From positions 1-64,000 of the forward strand of contig JACCGJ010013886.1 of NCBI GenBank assembly GCA_013407085.1: a DNA stretch of 64,000 nucleotides, given 5' to 3'. This stretch comes from Atriophallophorus winterbourni. Lineage: Eukaryota; Platyhelminthes; Trematoda; Plagiorchiida; Microphallidae. The notes beneath the pieces were generated by a model, which did no database searches, had not been told where the DNA came from, and worked only from the letters and a program-made list of their open reading frames with translations. Every line of letters begins with the position of its first letter. Position 1 is the first letter of the stretch. Of this stretch, positions 33,596 to 43,070 are shown piece after piece. The position numbers and the translations under genes were made by a program.

Positions 33596-35632
33596 GGCAT
33601 ATGCGAAGGGGTCGGAAATACCGTCGACTGTTCAATCGGCTGTTCTGATGAGCAATCTTGAGATCGTGCCCACGATGATTACGTCGATTGGATAGAGGCA
33701 TCAGGGACTTGCAAGGGTGCTGATTCTCTGTGAGAATGCGAAAGGTCAAAAGCAAATCTCGGCGGAGGAGTCGGTAGCGGATTGAGAAGAGACCGCTATA
33801 ATGCAGCCGTTCTTCGTAGGACATGTTTTGAAGGCCGTTGATAAGCTTTGTTGCTCGCCGTTGTGGCTGTTCGAGGGCGTTCATGTCTTGTTGAAGCCAC
33901 GGATGCCACGCACTGACTGCATATTCGAGCGGAGGGCGGATATAAGCGGACAGTAGCTAGGGGAAGAGTCGTCGGTCAAAGCGTCCGAAAAGTTGCCTCC
34001 GAAGACCAACACTGTGGTTTGCGGTTCTTGCAGCTTTGTCACAGTGGCTGGAGCAAACCATGTCTTGCTGTATGATGACGCCGAGGTCGCTTACCTGGTC
34101 CACATGGTGCAAAAGCTCGTCCCCCAAGTGATACGCGTAACGAACAGAGTGTCGAATGACCAGAATGTGGCATTTTGTTGAGTTGAACGGTAAATTGTGT
34201 TCTAATGACTACTGGTAGAGGCGGTCGAGGTCGCGTTGCAGGATTTGATGATCTTCGAAGCTAGATATACGACGCCGAACCTTGAGGTCATCCGCGAAGA
34301 GTAAAAATAGGCTTGATTAGATCATGCTAATATCATTGATGAATATAAGGAAGAGAGTGGGTCCGAGTACGGATCCTTGCGGAACTCCACTGGTTACCGG
34401 GAAACAGTCTGAATAGGCGTCTTAAGCGCGCACACACGATGTGAAATCTTGCAGAAATCGGCTGATCCACGTCAACAAGGGGCCATCGATTCCGTAGTGG
34501 CGTAGCTTTTGAATGAGAATAAGGTGATCAACTCTATCATACACTATTCATACACTATTCAACGCTATTAAACTATTAAAAAACCTCATCAAATTGCCAG
34601 GTGCTCAATCGCATACTATCGAAGTATATCTGATTGGCTTTTATTCATCTTCAGCCCAGCGCGACTTGAACACTATTATTTATTACCTTTTGGCAGTGCA
34701 TCGATTATAGCGCGGTGCTCCTCCAACTACATTCTCCTAGTCCTACGACCATCAGAGGTTCCACACGGAGAAAAAGGATTGACCCTTCGGTAGTGGTGGG
34801 CGCTTCTCCGCAGCTTTCCATCGAAATTTTGCAATTTCTAGTGCTGTGTGATTTTATACTTTATTTCGACTCAATTGACTCCAAGTTAGAACCGAAAATG
34901 CCTGCCATTTCGAGCTGTTCTTGCCGAGTGTGTGGCTCTCGTGTCGGACCTAGAACGAAGTCTATCACTTGCTCTTTGTGCTGCACGAAAACGCATCTAT
35001 CTTGTGAACCTCGTCTTACGGACTTAGAAACTGCAGTAATACGGTCACAGGCATCTTCTTCTCTGAAATACATTTGCCAGATATGCCTTCCTGATTTTGA
35101 ATCTCTGCAGAATAATGGCGAATCTACTCTGCTGACATGTCTTATGCGTACCTCACAAGTTACTCCACAGTTGTCCTCAACACCAGCTCGACCCGAAAGT
35201 GCAACCCCCCGTCAAACAGTCGATAATAGGATTTCTAAAGTTGAATCTGATGTCCGCCGTATTCTTGCAGAACTCGCCTCTCTGCGCCGGCAACAAGATC
35301 AGCCTGTAGTTCCTGTTGTTGAATGTAACCCTGGGTGCACACTCTCCCCTCCGTCATACCTTCCACTGAAAGACCCGGTTACTGCAACTACCTCAAAGAA
35401 AAAGCAGTCAAACACTTCTCCGCCAAAAGTCAAAAACGCGCGTCCTCACACATTCTCCGTCATTTGTACCAATGTACCTGAGTCAACATGTACACAGTTC
35501 AAAAGTAAACGTGAACATGATCTACAACAGTGGATTGACTTGTGTTCGAAAATGAAAATCCCAGCCATAGATCCCTCGGGTATAACACGATTAACCCGAC
35601 ATCCATCTTCCCCCCATGCCGATAAAGCCCGT
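33596..35632. repeat. Right arm of 2,037-bp inverted duplication
   Basis: This is the inverted near-identical copy of 29031-31067. Both ends are cut inside coding sequence: at 33596 within the CR1 C-terminal RICHV region and at 35632 within ORF1 after HADKAR. The neighbouring sequence on each side belongs to unrelated CR1 copies. The 33596 end shares a short TGTCTG word with the sequence following the other arm, which may be microhomology. This arm looks like the derived copy. Confidence 0.92.
34715..35632 (+). pseudogene. Truncated duplicate of CR1 ORF1
   Basis: This is identical apart from a few substitutions to codons 1-306 of the element A ORF1 (PHD-like finger, coiled coil and start of the first RRM-like block). 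The reading frame is then joined to unrelated sequence (VQLNKSFMQLF) and stops at 35740. It arose from the inverted duplication, not from a separate insertion. Confidence 0.85.
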
Positions 35633-35639
35633 GTTCAAT

Positions 35640-35995
35640 TAAACAAATCATTCATGCAGTTGTTTGCCTTACTTTTCCAACAACACACATTTGCGTGGTC
35701 ACCAATCAAAAATTTTACAACCAACAGCATATCAGATTGAACTCCCGCAAATATGCATTTTCCGTTCGCAATGTGCAATTGTGGAACAGTTTACATACGT
35801 GAGTGGTGCAATCTGTAAACATTGACGTTTCTAAGAAAACACTAGATATCCACATGGACAATTATGCTTTTTACGTTTGACAATAATCTCTAACATTATT
35901 TTGATATTTTTGCCATCCGAAACGATGTACATTTTTGTGGGTCTTGTAAAGCATAACTTTTTACCTGCATATCATGTATGAATAAATCTATGAAC
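35640..35995 (+). pseudogene. CR1 C-terminal scrap with 3' tail
   Basis: Plus-strand 35740-35860 reads LNSRKYAFSVRNVQLWNSLH and, after a stop, KKTLDIHMDNYAFYV, which matches the CR1 ORF2 C-terminal motif SRLN-RR-FSVRV-WNSLP. It ends with TGTATGAATAAATCTATGAA at 35973-35993. A related tail is at 2094-2140. Confidence 0.7.
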
Positions 35996-36009
35996 ACGTA
36001 ATTCCTCAC

Positions 36010-36165
36010 AAACAGAAAACACCGGCAGTGGTGTGTAAGGGATGGGGATGTGAGCACCACAATACATTGATCTTTTCTATGCGCCCCGAGCGCTTGGCCA
36101 GGAATCACTTTGTGATTCTGTATTTGAACATCGTGGTTCTTTGTAAGAACCCTATATAACAGTGG
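36010..36165 (-). repeat. Double-hairpin short repeat, minus strand
   Basis: Read on the minus strand, it has GGTTCTTACAAAGAACCACG, then GAATCACAAAGTGATTC, and ends GTGGTGCTCACATCCCCATC and CACACCACTGCCGGTGTT. Both hairpin stems are kept although their loops differ from the 13991 copy. Confidence 0.7.
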
Positions 36166-36249
36166 CATACAAATTTTACTTTGTTGATCGTTTTTCCACT
36201 GCTTAAAGGCTCACTGTACCTGATCTTACTGCCTTTACCTGACGATGGC

Positions 36250-36310
36250 AAACCGCCTATAACCGGTGTTGGTGTGTAAGGGATAGGGATGTGAGCACCA
36301 CAATACATTA
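36250..36310 (-). repeat. Double-hairpin repeat, partial (3' block only)
   Basis: This is a second copy of the GTGGTGCTCACATCCCTATC end block, in direct orientation about 185 bp from the one at 36012-36070. Together they could be the two ends of one element or a tandem pair. Confidence 0.6.
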
Positions 36311-36379
36311 AAAAAGACACTGTTATTACTGTGCGTTCATTACCAGATGGAAGCTACCTTAATAAAGGTAGCTTTTGCT

Positions 36380-37215
36380 AACTAAATTTTTCCGCTGTTC
36401 TAGGGTTGGATAGTTTAGATAATGCTTTCTGCCATTCGCGGGATTTGAGGGTCATACTCTTATCAGAAATCAGTTTGTGGTTCACAGTTGGTAAAAGTGT
36501 ATCAAACTGTTCGTTGGCGCGTCGATGAAAGGAGATGTCATGCTTTTTACGAGCACATTATGTTAAGTGTGCAATATGATTTTTCATTTTTCGAGCATCG
36601 CTCTGTTCGAGGCGTCTAAAATTTGCAGTGCTATAACTCCGCAATTTTCTCATGAAAATTTCTAGAGAAAACAATAAAGTTATCAAATAAGAATAACACA
36701 CCCCAATCTTCGTTTTTAATGATGTTTACAAAGCTTTTCTAGTCTATGTGACTAATGTTAGATGGTTTTCTACTTCTAGTTATTATATTATTGCGAAACA
36801 AAATTGAATTTAATATGTTCAAGTTAGATGGTGTGATGTTTTATGTGAAAACGAGGTCAAGAATGTTGTTCTTACGCGTTGTTTTATAAAAACTCAGTAA
36901 AACATTATAGTTTGATGGTATTGGGAAAAGGGTTTATATCGGTTCTTTATACCCAGTTTATTTTAGGCATATTCAAATCTCCTGCAATCATTTTATAGAG
37001 GATTTGTAGAGACATGTGTCCATGAATCAATAGATAAAGCTTTGAAGTAATGATAAAGTCGCAGACGGTGAGTAGTAGATGAAACGAATTAGGATATCAA
37101 AAGCTGGTAGTATACGCCAGATGGAATCCTTGATATGATAGGAGACAGATAAAACGATTAGGTAGGCTTTGGTATCAGAGTGAACATAAAGAAGCACCCG
37201 CTATACGTTATGAAA
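36380..37215 (-). pseudogene. Decayed LINE endonuclease domain and linker
   Basis: Minus-strand translations in several frames show VLLYVHSDTKAYLIVLSVSY, IRFIYYSPSA, MIAGDLNMPKINW (the endonuclease GDFN box) and NNILDLVFT. Farther on is the linker-like SFHRRANEQFDTLLPTVNHK. These are ordered as in a CR1/Jockey-type ORF2 before the RT domain. There are many stops. This is one of the oldest copies in the window. Confidence 0.6.
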
Positions 37216-37891
37216 CCAAAGAAAGAAGAAGAAAAAAGAAAAAATTGACTTTATTCGTACACACGAATTTTCAGCTGTTACAATAATTTCACCACAAATT
37301 TAAAAAATGATAAACATGTCCCGACATCGAGTTACAATTTGTCGACTGAACGATTTTTCTTGTCCTATTAATTGATTGACATACCATCCACTTTACTAGC
37401 AAAAGTTTTCGGGTCAAACGTTTCCCTGCAAGTCCCGGTATCTCGTACTTCGTTCTGAAGTGCACGTCGAAATTTGACCTCAGTTGATCCGAAAATATTT
37501 GATGCATTTTACCATTGGAGAAATTAATTGTATGCACGGCCGATTTGAAGGCCCCGCAAAACCAAACTGTAGAAACAACGTCCGTTTTCTATTGATGCTA
37601 GACTAACGATCAACTTTGTAAAATGTAATGTGTTGAAATTAGTGCTGAGCAGAAAATTACATGCATCCATGCCAGTGCCGGATAATGTCAAAATAATTTG
37701 CAATGTGATCAATGTACTAAAGGTAGGGACATCGTTTGCTATTTTGACATTCAATTTATACTTCATGGAAAAGCTCTAGTCAGTCTTCCTCTCGAATATT
37801 CATGATTATCTATTCAGTTACTCAACAAAATGGAATCGAATCCCAAAATTATCTACCAGATCAGAAATAACCGGAGAAGGTTAATACCAAG
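37216..37891. other. Gene-free stretch between LINE remnant and BEL element
   Basis: No domain or exon was recognised. Reading frames at 37289-37537 and 37524-37766 (minus) show no family motif. Confidence 0.4.
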
Positions 37892-38404
37892 TGTAACGTC
37901 TGTGACGTGAGTAACGCTTATTCCACCCGTTTCTTAGTTCGACAAATTCAGAACCACAATTCGGATGTTATACGGTACTGTAATTAGCAACAATTGAGTA
38001 CTGTAACCGACAATTCGGTCCGGGGAAAATCGAGTTCAACGTCAAAGATTTCAGTCACGATATAAACACCAATGTGTCTATCCAACGGTTGAGTGACGCG
38101 TCCACCAAAATATTGACAAGACAATACGTGAGATGAAGCAAAATAATTATACAATGAAAATAGCAAACCTCAATTATTCCGCTTCGCACTGAATCCAAAA
38201 ACAAGATTATTCAACAGCAACAATGACCACGAATGATTGCAACTTCAAATAGCGCGCAAACGGCCAAATAAAGATACAGAAATATAAGCTCAAGAACGAA
38301 TAAATTCAAGTAGTTCGGTAAAACAAAACGATAAAAAATGAACAAAATGCAGGAGATTCGAACGTTTGATTTTCAATAAAATAATTGGAATTCTGCATTT
38401 TACA
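37892..38404 (-). mobile_element. BEL/Pao 3' LTR (about 513 bp)
   Basis: On the minus strand it begins TGTAAAATGCAG directly after a polypurine-like TTTCGGGGGGCGA and ends CACAGACGTTACA, so its termini are TGTA/TACA. The last ~58 bp recur at 40646-40589 at the 5' side of the same element, confirming LTR identity. Confidence 0.75.
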
Positions 38405-38675
38405 TCGCCCCCCGAAATCCGCACCGGATTTCACAAAGGTTAATAATGCACATGCTCTGGTTCCCTAAGAAGGTCATCATTCATTCTTCAACTCATATGC
38501 TAGAACAAACGCGTAGATGTTACTTTCGGAATTAAAGTGAGATAATGTCATCATGCACAAGACGTTCTCCATGCCTCACACACCTGACAAAATTCACCGG
38601 CTCTTTTAGCCAGGTTGATCAGAAGCCAGACGTTTTCCATGCCTTACTTCAACCAACCTGTTTGGCCTAATCACT

Positions 38676-39271
38676 TTACGTAACGAAACCAATTTTCAAT
38701 TGCTCGGTCACATCTGTAAATTCCCTTTGAACACTTAACACGAGTTTGTTACGTGTCGTCTGGGAATTAACTGGTCCCAGAACCACCCAGCCAAGCGTGG
38801 TTAAGTAAGCAAATGGCTCGTTGGGGCGACCAAATCTCTGCTCCAATACCCCATGTGCTTCTGGTACGTTCGCTCCAATAAGCAGACCAACCGAGTGATT
38901 AGGAATGTCAGGTAAATCTAAATCATTCAAATGTTCCCATGGCTTGGCGTCAATAGCAGCCAAATAACAATTGTTTCTAGGCAAATCCGAAACACAAAAT
39001 GCGCGCTGTATGACCACAGTAGGTTTATCGCAACCTAATGGTGCTAGCGAGAGTTCTGTTGTCCCAGATTCTAGATGAGAATCCAAATTCAGCGTTCCAA
39101 TATGTAGGACTTCTTTTCAGGTTGAATTCCCAATTCAACAAGAAGGCTACTTTTCACAAGAGACACATCAGATCCGTTATCCAACATGGCATATGTATCT
39201 ACTGCGCCTCGTGGTCCCAGAACGGTAACAGGGAATGTGCCCAGACGGACATGTTCAAAACGAGCACTCAT
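38676..39271 (-). pseudogene. BEL/Pao protease domain, frameshifted
   Basis: The first frame (39271-39089) carries the retroviral-type aspartic protease active site in DTYAMLDNGSDVSLV and then LLVELGIQPEKK. About 39110 the reading shifts frame and continues with VLHIGTLNLDSHLESG and SVGLLIGANVPEAHG-LEQRFG to GWVVLGPVNSQ. That order matches BEL/Pao peptidases. No RT, RNase H or integrase follows; the polypurine tract and LTR begin only ~270 bp downstream. Confidence 0.8.
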
Positions 39272-40506
39272 ACTGTTAGCAAATTTTGATCACTTCCTTC
39301 CTTGTGCATATGTAACAAGTAATTATGCCTCCCATTACAACCAGAGACAGAGCAGAACACATTCTTGCGGCAATCTATAGCTCGATGACCGGTAAGAAGA
39401 CATAAGAAACAAGCCTGATATTTCTTGACAACGTTCCACCGACCAGTCACATCGTAAGATTTGAACATGTCACAATTATCCAAATCGTGTTTATCACCAC
39501 AAACATAACAACTGCTGTCAAGGTTCGATTGAAACTGGCCCGTGCGGTTAACTGTAGCATGAACTCGCGAAAAGTCTCTACTTGTCTTCTCCATCGTCTT
39601 TACAATCGATTTGGTCGCAATTTGACCGAAGCGACTACGACATATACGTGCCTCGTCCGCTATAAACCGCTGCAGGTCATGAAATTTAGGCTGACGGTTG
39701 CCTTGGTTGATCACATCAACTAATCTGGCCCAACGATCCTGCAGTTCATATGGTAATTTATAGACGATCAACTGAAGTGTCGTCAAAGAATCAAGGTCCG
39801 CCTCGTAATTCATTTGAGAGAGAGCAGTCTCACAGTTCTGCATCTCTATCGAGATTTGTGTCAGCGAAACCCCGTTTGACTTTACTTTTTCCATGGATGA
39901 AATTAAGCGGTCAATCATTGACCGCGCGATAACGTGAGTCTGTCCGTAGAGATCAGTTAATATCTCTCGCGCCCTTTTGTAGGCAGTTTCGGGCGACAAC
40001 ATACTACAACCATCGATAGCATCTCGCGCTTGACCCTTACAATAGTGCAGCAAATACAGCATACGTTGGCCGTCATCAAAAACATTACTTTCAATATAGT
40101 TTTCAAACTGACGTATGAATTTCCAATACTGACATGGATTGCCATCAAAATACTGCAATTCTACACGTGGCATCACCGGTGTTACACGGTCAGGGAAATG
40201 ACTTGACCCTTTGCGTCCTTCTTGGAGTTTAACTGAGCTGAGATATTACTTGACGGTCTTCTCAGCCTTACCGTCTCCAGCAACCTGGCCAGAATCTCCA
40301 TCCTCAGACAGTTCCAATTTAAGTCGTGCAAGTCGAGTAGCATTCGCAGCTGTCAACAGACCTAACTCAAGCTCCTGACGCTTCTGTTCTTCCTCTATTT
40401 GTGCTAACACAAACTGCGCCCTAAGATTACCAGAGTTAGAACTACCTACCGAACCAGAGCATGACATGTTATCAACCAATGAGAGATTACCGACTTGCCC
40501 GTCCAA
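39268..40506 (-). CDS. BEL/Pao gag, one in-frame stop
   Basis: Gag assembles the particle and packages element RNA. The N-terminal part has a charged helix (LAQIEEEQKRQELELGLL). A TAA at 40248-40246 interrupts, and the same frame resumes through VMPRVELQYFDGNPCQYWKF and the DUF1759-like region (VFDDGQRMLYLLHYCKGQAR, LTDLYGQTHVIARS, LPYELQDRWA). Two zinc knuckles follow: CYVCGDKHDLDNC (CX2CX3HX4C) and CFLCLLTGHRAIDC (CX2CX4HX4C). The main 302-codon portion is open from 40176. Without the N-terminal segment the protein could still be expressed from the internal ATG. Confidence 0.85.
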
Positions 40507-40588
40507 AGGATCCTTTTGGTCGTTTCAGTCGTTTTCTTCGACGATTTCTTCGTTTTCCTCATTTGCTCGAACGAAGCAAGTTGAGTAC

Positions 40589-40646
40589 TGTAACGTCTGT
40601 GACGTGAGTAACGCGTATTCCACCCGTTTCTTAGTTTGACAAATTT
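40589..40646 (-). mobile_element. Truncated BEL 5' LTR (last ~58 bp)
   Basis: It matches the terminal 58 bp of the 3' LTR (ending CGTCACAGACGTTACA) with about three or four differences. The upstream ~450 bp of the LTR are missing and are replaced by the tail of a Gypsy pol. Confidence 0.75.
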
Positions 40647-40692
40647 AAAACCTCCCAGAGCGTCGAACAAGAAAAAGACGCTCGAAAAAACA

Positions 40693-42444
40693 TTAGGTTA
40701 TAAAATCGTCAAACGTTTGGGGAAAATGTAACTTGCGGCCTGAATTTGTTTGTCTGTCGGGTGGTTTGAGACACGAACGGAATGAGGGTTTATCGGTGGT
40801 AAGGTTGGTTTCTGGTGAATCAGACGAAAGGACGTGTTGGTCAGTAGTAGACGTCTGTGGAGTAATGTTTCGGGTATTTGCTTTCGCTTCCGATGTTGGT
40901 TCTACGTAAGCGACTTTGAGACGATCTACACTGACAGTTTCTCTTGATCCATTCCGGTCAATTACGAAATACTTGGGATGCCTGCTGAGCACCTTGTACG
41001 GACCAGTATACGGTGGTTGAAGTGGTCGAAGTATATGATCGGTGCGTACAAACACAAAGTCGCAGGTAGACAAGTCTGCTGGGATATAGAACGGTTGGGC
41101 TTGTTGGTGAGTAGGGATAGCTCGTAATGATTTCATGAAGCTGCGAAGGCGACTGACATATTGTGGAGCTGTAAGATCATTTGGTGAATCAGAAGATGTC
41201 AGAAATTCGCCAGGTAGGTTAAGTGTACTCCCGTAAACCATCTTAGCAGCTGAGCAACCCAGGTCTTCTTTCACGGTTGTACGGATACCAAGAAGCATCA
41301 AAGGCAATGACTGGGACCAACGTTCTGAATTCCCCTGACTCATGATTGCGGCTTTTAGTTGCCGGTGAAATCTTTCGACTAAGCCATTTGAAGAAGGATG
41401 ATAGGCTGTAGTCTGTATGTGCTTTGTACCGAGTGTTCTATTAAATTCCCGAAAAAGCGTTGACTGGAATTGAGAACCTCTGTCAGTGGTAATAGTGTTC
41501 GGTACACCAAAGTTGCTGATCCAATGTTGAAGGAAAGCTTTCGCAACCGTTTCTGCACTGATATCCGGTATGGCTACAGCCAATGGCCAACGGGTAAAAC
41601 GGTCGACGCAGGTCAATATATAAGAGCAACCATTAGAGACCGCTAATGGACCAACGAGATCCAAGTGAATGTGCTGAAAGCGCTCCGTAACAGGTGGAAA
41701 TACACCAGGGGAACTGATAATGTGACGTTGGACTTTGCTTTGTTGACATCGGAGGCAACTCTTAGTCCAAAGTTGAATGTCTTTATGCATGTCAGACCAA
41801 AGATAACGAGAGCTAATCAGCTTTCGAGTAGCTTTTATTCCAGGATGTGATAAACCATGTACATGATCGAATACGGTACGTCTCAAATCTGATGGGACAA
41901 TTGGACGGGCTTTGCCAGTAGACATGTCACAAACCAGATAAGAATTGGAATTAGGTATCGGAATACGGCGGATTTTACCCGATTGTGAGGTAATATACCG
42001 ACTTATTATAGGGTCATTTTGCTGCGAACGTGCTAATTGCTCAAAGTCGATTCCGGGCAGGTCCATAGTACTTAACTGAATCCGAGAGAATGTATCCGCA
42101 ACCGTGTTTGACGAGCCGGAAAGATATCGAATGTCACTCGTGAATTGCGAGATATAAACTAAGTGACGTATTTCTCGAGGCGAATATCGATCCGATTGTG
42201 CAGAAAGAGCAAACGTTAATGGCTTGTGATCGGTCCATACTGTGAAATCACGGCCTTCAAGCAAATGTCTGAAATGTCGTATCGCATAATAGATAGCCAG
42301 TAACTCACGGCCGAACGTACTGTATCGAGTTTGAGCTGGTTGAAGACGACGAGAAAATAAAGCGAGTGGCTTGGTGATATTGTCTTCTTGTTGTTGAAGG
42401 ACCGCGCCGACTGCTTCTTGTGATGCGTCTGTAGCAAGAGACAA
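40693..42444 (-). CDS. Gypsy RNase H-integrase, open 583 codons
   Basis: This segment encodes the Ty3/Gypsy RNase H and integrase domains. RNase H: SLATDASQEAVGAVLQQ, RYSTFGRELLAIYYAIRHFR, FTVWTDHKPLTFAL and NTVADTFSRI. The integrase zinc-binding region has HPGIKATRKLI and CLRCQQSK. The catalytic DDE core is visible in FQHIHLDLVGPL (D), ITTDRGSQFQS (D) and SNGLVERFHRQ (E). The C-terminal domain contains FVFVRTD, PYTGPYKVLSRHPKYFVI and VSVDRLKVAYV, and ends LHFPQTFDDFIT. The frame is open to the stop at 40693. Upstream coding is shifted, so the first Met here is not the natural start. Confidence 0.9.
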   Translation of the reverse strand: MSLATDASQEAVGAVLQQQEDNITKPLALFSRRLQPAQTRYSTFGRELLAIYYAIRHFRHLLEGRDFTVWTDHKPLTFALSAQSDRYSPREIRHLVYISQFTSDIRYLSGSSNTVADTFSRIQLSTMDLPGIDFEQLARSQQNDPIISRYITSQSGKIRRIPIPNSNSYLVCDMSTGKARPIVPSDLRRTVFDHVHGLSHPGIKATRKLISSRYLWSDMHKDIQLWTKSCLRCQQSKVQRHIISSPGVFPPVTERFQHIHLDLVGPLAVSNGCSYILTCVDRFTRWPLAVAIPDISAETVAKAFLQHWISNFGVPNTITTDRGSQFQSTLFREFNRTLGTKHIQTTAYHPSSNGLVERFHRQLKAAIMSQGNSERWSQSLPLMLLGIRTTVKEDLGCSAAKMVYGSTLNLPGEFLTSSDSPNDLTAPQYVSRLRSFMKSLRAIPTHQQAQPFYIPADLSTCDFVFVRTDHILRPLQPPYTGPYKVLSRHPKYFVIDRNGSRETVSVDRLKVAYVEPTSEAKANTRNITPQTSTTDQHVLSSDSPETNLTTDKPSFRSCLKPPDRQTNSGRKLHFPQTFDDFIT

Positions 42445-42790
42445 TCAAGCATTGGGGTTCGTTGATAAATGAGTCAGTGAAGTGACTTTGTTTGAGTTGT
42501 TCGAATGATTTGATGGCTTCGTCATTCATTTTAAATTGACGTTTCTTTCCGCGTAACAAGTCAGTCAATGGTTGTGAAATCCTAGCGCATTGTGGAATAA
42601 AACGTCTATAATAGTTGACCAAACCCAAGAAACGTCTGACTTTACGGTTGCATGTTCGAATCACGTCGGGCTCACAGATTTGTAGTGTATAGCGAGGAAT
42701 AGATTCTGAGGCTGCGTGTATTCCAGTTATATCCACATACAATTTTGACTCCCAGACGACCCCAGAAGAGCGAAAACCGTGCGTAGACAA
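42445..42790 (-). pseudogene. Gypsy RT thumb fragment, out of frame with RNase H
   Basis: Minus-strand translation includes RKVRRFLGLVNYYRRFIPQC, ISQPLTDLLRGKKRQF and AIKSFEQLKQ, the junction between RT and RNase H in Gypsy elements. A frameshift near 42440 separates it from the RNase H frame. The RT palm is missing, and similarity ends at about 42750. Confidence 0.75.
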
Positions 42791-43060
42791 AGAGTGTGTT
42801 GTAAGTAATGTGAGGTTAACAACAAGAAAATTTGAATTACATAATTATTGATTACTATTGATTAAATATTTGAACCGTCACCACAAACTGAACACATGTT
42901 ACATGCTAAGTGCTAATATGACCGATAACAAGGCTTCAGAAATTCAAACATTACCTAATGCAACCATTATGCTCCACTCTATTTGGATCCTGTTGTTTTT
43001 TGAAAACTCTTCTGCACCATAATAAAATACTAAAATATTCAACTAGTTTGAAGAGCCTTC
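42791..43060. other. Short unassigned stretch between Gypsy and CR1
   Basis: This is AT-rich sequence with no recognisable motif. It may include the 5' leader of the CR1 element to its right. Confidence 0.3.
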
Positions 43061-43070
43061 TAAAAGACGG

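Noticed and set aside
34715..35740. Separate gene encoding a PHD-like finger protein
   Set aside because: It is the inverted duplicate of the CR1 ORF1 at 29948 and ends in unrelated sequence at the duplication breakpoint.
40589..40646. A complete ~58-bp Gypsy LTR, because the piece begins near TGTC and ends TTACA
   Set aside because: It is far too short for a Gypsy LTR and matches the end of the 513-bp BEL LTR at 37892-38404.
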